NCBI GenBank assembly: GCA_021780795.1
Contig: JAJXYA010000490.1
Coordinates: 1-5,492 of the forward strand
Direction: 5' to 3'
Length of the DNA stretch: 5,492 nucleotides
Source of the DNA: Bacillota bacterium
Lineage (GTDB): Bacteria > Bacillota_A > Clostridia > Clostridiales > Clostridiaceae
Below are positions 1 to 5,492 of the stretch, piece after piece. The notes beneath the pieces are model-generated. The model ran no database searches, was not told where the DNA came from, and was given only the letters and a program-made list of their open reading frames with translations. Made by a program: the position numbers and the translations under genes. Positions within the stretch are counted from its first letter, which is position 1. Every line of letters begins with the position of its first letter.

Positions 1-766
1 AGAAGCCCATTCCTGCCATGTACTGTGCAACTCCCATAGCTTCTCTTGCTTCTATATTGTTAGGCTCAAATACTGCTTTTTCAAGATTTTTTGCAATAAG
101 TTCGATTGCTTTAAGTTCAAAGGTATTAGTTAATACCCATGCTCCTTTTGTTATGTAGCCTTCTATAGCATGAGTTAATGCATCCATGCCAGTAGCTGCG
201 GTTAAACCTTTTGGCATTGAACTCATCATTTCTGGGTCGATGATAGCAAGCACTGGAATATCTTTAGGGTCTACACAAACCATTTTCTTTACTGCATCTT
301 CATCTGTTATTACATAGTTTATTGTAACTTCAGCTGCTGTACCTGCAGTTGTTGGAACTGCGATTATTGGTACTGACTTATTTTTAGTTGCTGCTACACC
401 TTCAAGTGATTTTACATCTGAAAATTCGGGATTGTTTGTAACAATACCTATTCCTTTAGCTGTATCCATTGAAGATCCTCCTCCAATTGCTAAAAGGAAA
501 TCTGCTCCTGAAGCTGCAAATGCTTTAACTCCTGTTAAAACATTTTCTATTGTTGGATTTGGCTTTACATTATCGTAAATTTCAAATGGAATACCTGCAT
601 CTTCTAAAGTCTTTGTTACTTTTTGTGCCACATTAAATTTTATTAAATCTTTGTCTGTAACTACAAATGCTTTTTTAAATTGTCTGCCTTTAACTTCCTC
701 TGGAATAACAGAGATAGCTCCTTGTCCAAAATATGATGTTTCGTTTAGTACTATACGGTTTACCAT
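1..766 (-). CDS. fucO: Lactaldehyde reductase (1,2-propanediol oxidoreductase), iron-containing ADH family, 3' end outside window
   Basis: FucO reduces L-lactaldehyde, the product of L-rhamnose and L-fucose breakdown, to 1,2-propanediol with NADH in the cytoplasm. I translated 255 residues here; the E. coli protein has about 382, so roughly the last third is missing. The match to E. coli FucO as I remember it is close throughout: N-terminal NRIVLNET, VVTDKDL around the cofactor-specificity Asp38, the nucleotide-binding GGGSSMD at 95-101, the stretch PTTAGTAAEVTINYVITDE at 138-156, and GMDALTHAIEGYIT at 193-206. Asp195 and His199 are the first two of the four metal ligands; the two later histidines lie beyond the window. 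The ATG at 764-766 is preceded by GAGGAG with an 8-base gap, which fixes the start. The 272-base gap upstream contains promoter-like elements, so fucO may be transcribed on its own. Its codons look somewhat less A/T-biased than its neighbours, which would fit high expression. Lactaldehyde reductase is favoured over other iron alcohol dehydrogenases by the sequence match and by the adjacent rhamnosidase. Confidence 0.93.
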   Translation of the reverse strand, partial: MVNRIVLNETSYFGQGAISVIPEEVKGRQFKKAFVVTDKDLIKFNVAQKVTKTLEDAGIPFEIYDNVKPNPTIENVLTGVKAFAASGADFLLAIGGGSSMDTAKGIGIVTNNPEFSDVKSLEGVAATKNKSVPIIAVPTTAGTAAEVTINYVITDEDAVKKMVCVDPKDIPVLAIIDPEMMSSMPKGLTAATGMDALTHAIEGYITKGAWVLTNTFELKAIELIAKNLEKAVFEPNNIEAREAMGVAQYMAGMGF

Positions 767-774
767 TTAATTCA

Positions 775-780
775 CTCCTC
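775..780 (-). promoter_or_regulatory. Ribosome binding site of fucO
   Basis: Reads GAGGAG on the minus strand, 8 bases before the ATG at 764-766. It supports that codon as the start, and the protein then begins in register with E. coli FucO. Confidence 0.85.
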
Positions 781-789
781 ACTCAATCT

Positions 790-804
790 TGTTATCGTTT
801 ACTA
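790..804 (-). promoter_or_regulatory. Possible cre (catabolite repression) site upstream of fucO
   Basis: The minus strand reads TAGTAAACGATAACA. Against the Gram-positive CcpA consensus WTGNAANCGNWNNCW, 14 of 15 positions fit; the one miss is A for T at position 2. It starts 9 bases downstream of a TATAAT box, so it would cover about +3 to +17 of the transcript. That is a usual position for CcpA to repress by roadblock or by blocking initiation. Glucose repression of a fermentative lactaldehyde reductase would make sense. This is a consensus match only, and such matches occur by chance in AT-rich DNA. Confidence 0.5.
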
Positions 805-813
805 GCTATTTTA

Positions 814-819
814 ATTATA
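814..819 (-). promoter_or_regulatory. Candidate -10 box of a fucO promoter
   Basis: Reads a perfect TATAAT on the minus strand, 47 bases upstream of the fucO ATG. I see no good TTGACA-like -35 box 16 to 18 bases further upstream, and no TG extension. If the promoter is real it is probably weak or activator-dependent. Perfect TATAAT strings are not rare in DNA this AT-rich, so position and the adjoining cre-like site carry most of the weight. Confidence 0.4.
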
Positions 820-869
820 TTTTTCGCAGTACTAAATTAATATATCTAAAGGTAATATATTTTTTATCC

Positions 870-1043
870 TTATTTGCAATCATATCTTTGCCTGAGCAAA
901 TCTTGGTTTCCGATAATAGGCAAAATCTCAATTTCAGTATTTCATGAAACTTCCTCTAACTTTTTATTTACCTTGTTTGAAAATTCCACATTACTTTTAT
1001 TATTATCACCTAGCTTTGAAACCTCTAAAACTATAAAATTATT
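870..1043 (-). other. Gene-free gap between pgmB and fucO with a possible decayed coding trace
   Basis: This is most of the 272-base gap between pgmB and fucO. In one minus-strand frame (about 1043 to 870) the translation looks protein-like, with charged and hydrophobic residues mixed (for example FSNKVNKKLEEVS and then NTEIEILPIIGNQDLLRQR). It is interrupted by a TGA at 942-944, ends at TAA 870-872, and has no ATG start or ribosome binding site. It might be the decayed end of a lost gene, or chance in AT-rich DNA. I do not recognise the family. No T-run-backed terminator hairpin for pgmB is visible in the gap. Confidence 0.2.
887..900. repeat. Short inverted repeat, possible operator
   Basis: TTTGC and GCAAA flank a 4-base centre (CTGA on the plus strand), giving a 14-base inverted repeat. 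It lies about 70 bases upstream of the candidate fucO -10 box. No T-run follows on either strand, so it is not an intrinsic terminator. The placement would suit an activator or repressor site, but arms of only 5 bases are weak evidence. Confidence 0.25.
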
Positions 1044-1677
1044 TTATTATAATCAATATCTCATTAAATGATTTTAAATTATAAGTTGCTTTGTTACTAA
1101 ATAATGCATCTCCAATAGCAGCACTATCCATTTTTCCTTTTATTGCTGCCTCAATTCCTGCTACAGCATCTTCTACAATCATACATTTCTCTGGTTGCAA
1201 TTTTAGATACTCTGCTGCTTTTAGAAACACTTCAGGATCTGGCTTTGAATTAGTTATATTATTGCCGTCTGAGATAGCATCAAAAAATCCTTCCAGTCCG
1301 ATTTGCTTTAAAATATATTTTGTATTCTTACTCGATGAGCCAATAGCTAACTTAAGCCCTCTTTTTCTTAGTTCAATCAATGTTTCTTTAACTTCATCAC
1401 TTAAGTCTCTCTCACACATTTTTGATAAAAGCTCTTTATATATATTATTTTTTTCTTCTGTATAATCAATCTTTTCTTTTTCTGAAATAACTCCACTATA
1501 TTTTTCGAGAATTATATTAAAGCTTTCCATTCTACTTACACCACGTAACCGATTATTAATCTTTTCATCGAAATAAATACCCAATTTATCCGCAATTGCC
1601 TTCCAGGCTTCAAAATGATATTTATCTGTATTACAAATGACTCCATCCAAGTCAAAAATTATTGCTTCATATTTCAT
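1039..1677 (-). CDS. pgmB: beta-Phosphoglucomutase, HAD superfamily
   Basis: This enzyme converts beta-D-glucose 1-phosphate to glucose 6-phosphate in the cytoplasm. It normally serves sugar phosphorylases that release the beta anomer, such as maltose, trehalose or kojibiose phosphorylase. The 212-residue protein is close to the 221 residues of the Lactococcus lactis enzyme and aligns well with it. It has the nucleophile and acid/base aspartates Asp9 and Asp11 in FDLDGVI, cap-domain His21 in YHFEAW, Arg in GVSR, the phosphate-binding GSSSKN, Lys in NSKPDPEVF, and the magnesium-binding VEDAVAGIEA. YHFEAW, GVSR and SSSKN are typical of beta-phosphoglucomutase rather than general HAD phosphatases. 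A start 10 codons earlier at 1707 is open, but the ATG at 1675-1677 has GGAGG 8 bases upstream and gives the usual family N-terminus, so I chose it. The gene follows the GH3 gene by 60 bases in the same direction and is probably cotranscribed with it. Confidence 0.93.
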   Translation of the reverse strand: MKYEAIIFDLDGVICNTDKYHFEAWKAIADKLGIYFDEKINNRLRGVSRMESFNIILEKYSGVISEKEKIDYTEEKNNIYKELLSKMCERDLSDEVKETLIELRKRGLKLAIGSSSKNTKYILKQIGLEGFFDAISDGNNITNSKPDPEVFLKAAEYLKLQPEKCMIVEDAVAGIEAAIKGKMDSAAIGDALFSNKATYNLKSFNEILIIIK

Positions 1678-1685
1678 TACAACCG

Positions 1686-1690
1686 CCTCC
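1686..1690 (-). promoter_or_regulatory. Ribosome binding site that decides the pgmB start
   Basis: GGAGG on the minus strand lies 8 bases before the ATG at 1675-1677. It sits inside the reading frame that would be used by a start at 1707, so the longer version is unlikely to be the real protein. Confidence 0.88.
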
Positions 1691-1695
1691 AAGGT

Positions 1696-1728
1696 TAATA
1701 GGTGCAACCTTTTAAGTTACACCTATTA
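1696..1728 (-). promoter_or_regulatory. Intercistronic RNA hairpin between the GH3 gene and pgmB
   Basis: Two 13-base arms (1696-1708 and 1716-1728) surround a 7-base loop. Twelve positions are Watson-Crick pairs. The remaining one, 1705 with 1719, is C against A on the plus strand but G against U in the minus-strand RNA, so the stem is continuous only in the transcript of these genes. It begins 9 bases after the GH3 stop codon and ends 5 bases before the pgmB ribosome binding site. No U-run follows, so it is not a standard intrinsic terminator. It may protect the 3' end of the upstream message, mark a processing site, or set the ratio of the two enzymes. Confidence 0.7.
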
Positions 1729-1737
1729 TCATATTAA

Positions 1738-3429
1738 TTAATATTTTGTATCTTCTCTTCCACAGAATGGATCTATTGGATTTACTCCTTTAAATTGGCT
1801 TTTCCCTAGTATTTTATCTATTACCTTTTCTAAAACAAACTCATTATTTGAATAGCAGTTTATATAAGTCTTTATCATCGGTACATCTAAAAGATGATAT
1901 GGATTAGCCACACTAATAAACATGGTAGGAACTTCTTCAACAAACCAAGGGAGATTGTTCCCAGCTCCAAAAAAAGTATGCCAATTAATACGAGATACCG
2001 TTTTATTGCTTGCATTTTCAATATTTCCTATATATAATACTAGATCATATTTCTTTTTTATATCAGCACAATTATCAAATCTAACATCTATACTAATTTC
2101 TGGAATGTAATCAAAAACTTGAAAGCCTTCATCAATTAGCCTCTCTTTAACCTTTTTATATACTCTCTCATTTGATTCACCATTTCCTAATATCTCTAAT
2201 AATACTTTCTTGTGTTTATCAGAAGAAATTGGTAATAATTTTTGTGTATCCTTTACTAACGTTATAGAGTTGTCTGCACAATCACAAGCCCATTCTAAAT
2301 GTTCTTTTGAACGTAAAACTTTCAATTCTTCTTTACCTTTTGTTAATGTATTATTACTTTGAGCTTCATGTAATTTTAATGAAGCTTTTGTAGCTAGAAT
2401 TCTTGTTAAAGCATCTGTTAATCTTTCTTCTGTTATAATTCCTTTTTTATATCCATTCATCATAAAATCATAGTCTTCATCTAAATCCTTATTAAAGAGG
2501 AACATATCACATCCGATTGCAATTGCTGTAGGTACTGCAAGTTCCCTCTCCATAGCAACTGTAAATCCAACCATTGGAGTAGCATCTGTAATAATCATTC
2601 CATTAAAGCCTAATTTTTCTCTTAATAATCCAGTTACTAATTCTTTTGATAACGTTGCTGGCACTATTTTATCTCCCAATTCGGGATTTAACTTCTTTTG
2701 ATAAGCTGGCATCGCAATATGTCCAATCATAGTTGTTAATGCTCCTGCTTCAATTAACCCTTTATATACTTTTCCAAAAGTTTTATCCCACTCTTCACAT
2801 GATAATGTATTTACAGACGTTAAGAGGTGTTGATCTCTTTCATCTACACCATCTCCAGGAAAGTGCTTTATAGATACTGCCACATTGCATTCTTTTGCTG
2901 CTCTTAGATATTCTAATCCATTAGCTAAAACTTTTTCGGGATCATTCCCATAAGTTCTTACATTTGTAATTGGATTTCTAAAGTTCATATCTATATCCAC
3001 AACGGGTGCAAATGCCCAGTTACACCCAACTGCAGCACCTTCACTGCAAGAAATTTTACCTAATTTATATGCATATTCAGTATCATCAGTTGCTGCTACT
3101 TGCATTTGTTTCCCATAAGCTGTCCCATCAACAGCTGTTCCATCACCGCCAGCTTCTAAGTTAGCAGCAATCAATAGCGGAATTTTTGAGTTTTCTTGTA
3201 AGAAATTATGAGTTTTTTGCATTTCTGAACCCTCACCATTTCTAAAAAGTATTCCTCCAATATGCTTTCTCAAAATAACATTTTTTAAATAATTCTCATC
3301 TGCTGACATTCCTATTGGACAAAATAATTGTCCTATTTTTTCTTCTATTGTCATATTATCTATTGTTGTTTCTACCCATTTGATATCTTCTTCTGACAAA
3401 TAGAAAGGTTTTTCTTTTAAATTTATCAT
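1738..3429 (-). CDS. Glycoside hydrolase family 3 enzyme with Asp-His dyad (NagZ-like); possible beta-glucoside phosphorylase
   Basis: GH3 enzymes cleave beta-glycosides with retention through a glycosyl-aspartate intermediate. The 563-residue protein has an N-terminal TIM-barrel domain (about 20-350) and a GH3 C-terminal alpha/beta domain (about 370-550). Visible active-site parts are KHFPGDG at 188-194, the dyad Asp199-Gln-His201, and the likely nucleophile Asp282 in MIITDATPM. The dyad on the barrel loop places it with NagZ-type enzymes, whose acid/base is histidine, and not with classical beta-glucosidases, which use a glutamate in the C-terminal domain. It departs from the NagZ signature KH(F/I)PG(H/L)GxxxxD(S/T)H at two places, Asp193 and Gln200. 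There is no signal peptide, so it acts in the cytoplasm. The ATG at 3427-3429 follows GAGGTG with a 7-base gap. It sits 13 bases after the rhamnosidase gene and 60 bases before pgmB, which points to glucose-containing substrates rather than peptidoglycan recycling. Automated annotation would probably say beta-N-acetylhexosaminidase. The family is certain; the substrate and whether it uses water or phosphate are inferred. Confidence 0.9.
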   Translation of the reverse strand: MINLKEKPFYLSEEDIKWVETTIDNMTIEEKIGQLFCPIGMSADENYLKNVILRKHIGGILFRNGEGSEMQKTHNFLQENSKIPLLIAANLEAGGDGTAVDGTAYGKQMQVAATDDTEYAYKLGKISCSEGAAVGCNWAFAPVVDIDMNFRNPITNVRTYGNDPEKVLANGLEYLRAAKECNVAVSIKHFPGDGVDERDQHLLTSVNTLSCEEWDKTFGKVYKGLIEAGALTTMIGHIAMPAYQKKLNPELGDKIVPATLSKELVTGLLREKLGFNGMIITDATPMVGFTVAMERELAVPTAIAIGCDMFLFNKDLDEDYDFMMNGYKKGIITEERLTDALTRILATKASLKLHEAQSNNTLTKGKEELKVLRSKEHLEWACDCADNSITLVKDTQKLLPISSDKHKKVLLEILGNGESNERVYKKVKERLIDEGFQVFDYIPEISIDVRFDNCADIKKKYDLVLYIGNIENASNKTVSRINWHTFFGAGNNLPWFVEEVPTMFISVANPYHLLDVPMIKTYINCYSNNEFVLEKVIDKILGKSQFKGVNPIDPFCGREDTKY

Positions 3430-3436
3430 ATTACTG

Positions 3437-3442
3437 CACCTC
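3437..3442 (-). promoter_or_regulatory. GH3 ribosome binding site abutting the rhamnosidase stop codon
   Basis: GAGGTG on the minus strand directly follows the GH78 stop codon TAA (3443-3445) and lies 7 bases before the GH3 ATG. Ribosomes finishing GH78 would cover this site, so the two genes are likely translated in a coupled way from one message. Confidence 0.8.
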
Positions 3443-5492
3443 TTATTTTGTAATATTTACTGCTTTTTCACTTAATTCTTTTGCTATATCCTTCAAAGCA
3501 ATTTCCCAATTAATATTAAATCCAACGTCTCTATCTGCTATTTCTGCTAATTTATTATCTGAAATATATTCTAAAAACTGGCATTCCACTACTTCAGGTA
3601 TTATCTTTTGTAAAATAGCTTTTGTTTCACCATTTTCAATTAATTCACTAAGCTTATTGTTTAAAGAATAAATATATCTATAATCCTTTGATGGCATATA
3701 TTCAAAGCTATATTTTCCAGATGTAAGTTCACAAATAACATCATTGTTTTTTTCTATTCTTACTATTTTACTTTCATTTAGTTGAATCCCATTTACACAT
3801 ATTTTTCCTATGGCTGCATCAGGCAAAATCAATTGTGCTTCAGTGTTAAAAGGGACTTCGAACTGAAAACTTAACCTACCATCGTCCTGAAGCTCCCAAC
3901 TACTTTTTATAAGACCACAGGGAGAATAAAACTCTGCCTTAGCATACTTTAAGCTGCCATGTGGCTTTGGTGCTAATTTTATTTTCCTAAATCCAGGTAC
4001 ATCTTCCACTGGGTTTATTCCGCACATATTTCTATACATCCATTCAGCTATAGAGCCATAAGCATAGTGATTTAAAGAGTTCATTCCAGTATCCCCTATA
4101 CTTCCATCTGGAAGGACAGAATTCCAACGTTCCCAAATTGTTGTAGCTCCAAGCTTAACAGCATATAACCAGCTTGGATAATCATCATTTAATAAAAGTT
4201 TATAAGCATAATCATTTGCCCCATTATCCGATAGTACTCTGCAAAAATATGAAGTACCTACAAAACCTGTTGTAAGGTGCATATTATCATGCTCAAGTTT
4301 TTGCCTTAATTCATTAATTATTCTTTCTCTATGTTTATCTGGAACTAAATTCATGTATAGTGCTACAATCATAGCTGTTTGAGTAGAAATTGAACATCTT
4401 CCATTTGGTGTGAAATATTCATTTAAAATTGCCTGTCTTATTTCTTCAGATAATTTTCTGTATTCTTTTTCAATCTTACTATTTCCTAGTACCTTAGCTG
4501 CTTTTGACACTAAGGCTGCAGAATAGCAATAATAAGCAGATGCAATATAATATTTATCTGTTCCCCCTATTAAATCTGAAGGATCTTTTCCATCTAATGC
4601 TAACCAGTCTGCGAAATGAAAACCTACAGTCCAAAGTCTGTTTCCTCCAGTTGCTTCATCTACTCCTTTTATGTAGTCTACCCAACCTTTCATTGTTTCA
4701 AATTGCTGTTCTAACTGCTGTTTATCTCCGTAGTGTAAATATAGGTTCCAAGGAATTATTGTTGCAGCATCTCCCCAAGCTGTTGACCCATTTCCATTAA
4801 TAATACCACTCGGATTTTGTGGTTTTATTGATGGAACTACAAAAGGAACCGATCCTCCTAACCTCTTCTGTTCTTCTCTTAAGTCAAACATATATTTGTT
4901 ATAAAATGCAGGTGAATACATATTAAAACAAGCTGTAGAAGAAAAAACCTGTGCATCTCCAGTCCAACCCATTCTTTCATCTCTTTGAGGACAATCCGTT
5001 GGCACATCTAAAAAGTTTCCCTTTTGTCCCCATAGAGCATTTTTAAATAATCTATTTACTAACGAATTTGAAGTTTCTATATTTCCTGTTATATTTAAAT
5101 CTGAATATATTACACATCCAGTAAAATCTTCAATCTCAATATTTTCATCAAAACCAGAAAGTTTTACATATCGAAAACCATAATACGTAAAGTGTGGCTG
5201 GATTATTTTACAATCACCATTACATATATATCTAAATTCTGCCTTCGCCGTACGAAGATTATCCCTGTAAAAGCATCCATCCTGAAGTATTTCACAGAAT
5301 TCTAACAAAAGTTCAGTATCTTTTTTTGCTTTTGTCTTAAATCTTATCCATCCAGTCATGTTTTGACCCATATCTAAAATAGTTTCGCCCTTTTTTGTGT
5401 GGATTATTTTTATAGGTCTAATTTCTTCTTTAATTTTTACAGGAAGACTTAATCTTGCTTTTAATTTTTCATACCCTAAATCAATTAGATTT
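3443..5492 (-). CDS. alpha-L-Rhamnosidase, family GH78, 5' end outside window
   Basis: GH78 enzymes are inverting hydrolases that release terminal alpha-L-rhamnose from plant glycosides, pectin side chains and bacterial polysaccharides. The frame stays open past the ATG at 5369-5371 to the window edge, and the extra upstream 40 residues (including KGETILD before GQNMTGW) belong to the conserved family sequence, so the true start is outside. The visible part has 682 residues. Numbered from the window edge, it shows the end of the N-terminal beta-sandwich region with GQNMTGW and YYGFRYV, then the (alpha/alpha)6 catalytic domain. That domain carries PTDCPQRDERMGWTGD, where Glu172 is the expected general acid and Asp166 and Asp179 contact substrate. 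TTIWERW with Glu454 is the likely general base, though I am less sure of that, and NHYAYGSIAEW follows. A C-terminal beta-sandwich (about 490-600) comes next, then an unusual helical tail of about 80 residues. Whether a signal peptide exists cannot be seen. Close coupling to a cytoplasmic GH3 enzyme and pgmB suggests a cytoplasmic role on imported glycosides. Confidence 0.93.
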   Translation of the reverse strand, partial: NLIDLGYEKLKARLSLPVKIKEEIRPIKIIHTKKGETILDMGQNMTGWIRFKTKAKKDTELLLEFCEILQDGCFYRDNLRTAKAEFRYICNGDCKIIQPHFTYYGFRYVKLSGFDENIEIEDFTGCVIYSDLNITGNIETSNSLVNRLFKNALWGQKGNFLDVPTDCPQRDERMGWTGDAQVFSSTACFNMYSPAFYNKYMFDLREEQKRLGGSVPFVVPSIKPQNPSGIINGNGSTAWGDAATIIPWNLYLHYGDKQQLEQQFETMKGWVDYIKGVDEATGGNRLWTVGFHFADWLALDGKDPSDLIGGTDKYYIASAYYCYSAALVSKAAKVLGNSKIEKEYRKLSEEIRQAILNEYFTPNGRCSISTQTAMIVALYMNLVPDKHRERIINELRQKLEHDNMHLTTGFVGTSYFCRVLSDNGANDYAYKLLLNDDYPSWLYAVKLGATTIWERWNSVLPDGSIGDTGMNSLNHYAYGSIAEWMYRNMCGINPVEDVPGFRKIKLAPKPHGSLKYAKAEFYSPCGLIKSSWELQDDGRLSFQFEVPFNTEAQLILPDAAIGKICVNGIQLNESKIVRIEKNNDVICELTSGKYSFEYMPSKDYRYIYSLNNKLSELIENGETKAILQKIIPEVVECQFLEYISDNKLAEIADRDVGFNINWEIALKDIAKELSEKAVNITK

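Noticed and set aside
789..806. Rex-type redox operator (TTGTTA half site) before fucO
   Set aside because: One half, TTGTTA, is present, but the required opposing TTAACAA half is absent at the right spacing; the cre reading fits better.
874..1071. Open plus-strand frame of 65 codons
   Set aside because: It starts at TTG with no ribosome binding site, runs antisense across the 3' end of pgmB, and its leucine/serine-rich translation is what A/T-rich antisense DNA gives.
1091..1465. Open plus-strand frame of 124 codons
   Set aside because: It lies entirely inside pgmB on the opposite strand; pgmB has family motifs and a good ribosome binding site, this frame has neither.
1678..1707. Ten-residue N-terminal extension of PgmB
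   Set aside because: The extension reads through the GGAGG ribosome binding site and half of the hairpin, and the family N-terminus begins at the downstream ATG.
1696..1728. Intrinsic terminator between the GH3 gene and pgmB
   Set aside because: The stem is strong but no U-run follows it in the minus-strand RNA, and the pgmB ribosome binding site starts 5 bases later.
1922..2110. Open plus-strand frame of 62 codons
   Set aside because: Antisense shadow of the GH3 gene, with no recognisable motif or ribosome binding site.
4504..4800. Open plus-strand frame of 98 codons, leucine-rich
   Set aside because: Antisense shadow of the GH78 gene. The leucine richness comes from complementary reading of the catalytic domain codons and not from a membrane protein.
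3443..5371. GH78 starting at the ATG at 5369-5371
   Set aside because: The frame continues open to the window edge and the upstream 40 codons encode conserved GH78 sequence, so this methionine is internal.

Overview
The window looks like a piece of an AT-rich Gram-positive anaerobe of the Clostridia, either Clostridium or a Lachnospiraceae relative. The grounds are the strongly A/T-biased third codon positions, frequent AGA and ATA codons, good GGAGG/GAGG-type ribosome binding sites, a CcpA-type cre-like site, and protein sequences that read like clostridial carbohydrate enzymes. The assignment comes from reading only; no database search was possible.

All four recognisable genes lie on the minus strand, so transcription runs right to left. 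From 5492 down to 3443 is a GH78 alpha-L-rhamnosidase whose 5' end lies outside the window. After 13 bases comes a GH3 enzyme of the NagZ-like, Asp-His dyad type (3429-1738). A 60-base gap holding a strong RNA hairpin leads to beta-phosphoglucomutase, pgmB (1677-1039). A 272-base gap follows, with a TATAAT box, a cre-like site, a small inverted repeat and a possible decayed coding trace. Then comes fucO, lactaldehyde reductase (766 to beyond base 1, 3' end missing). No tRNA, rRNA, CRISPR array, insertion sequence or plus-strand gene is supported.

Read together, the genes suggest a pathway for rhamnosylated beta-glucosides, such as rutinoside- or neohesperidoside-type plant glycosides. GH78 would remove terminal L-rhamnose. 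The exposed beta-glucoside would be split by the GH3 enzyme. beta-Phosphoglucomutase would turn beta-glucose 1-phosphate into glucose 6-phosphate. FucO would reduce the L-lactaldehyde formed from rhamnose to 1,2-propanediol, reoxidising NADH. The main point of interest is that GH3 enzymes with an Asp-His dyad include retaining phosphorylases, which make beta-glycosyl phosphates. The neighbouring pgmB uses exactly beta-glucose 1-phosphate. This raises the possibility that the GH3 protein is a retaining beta-glucoside phosphorylase rather than a plain hydrolase. That is an inference from motif and neighbourhood and needs an enzyme assay.
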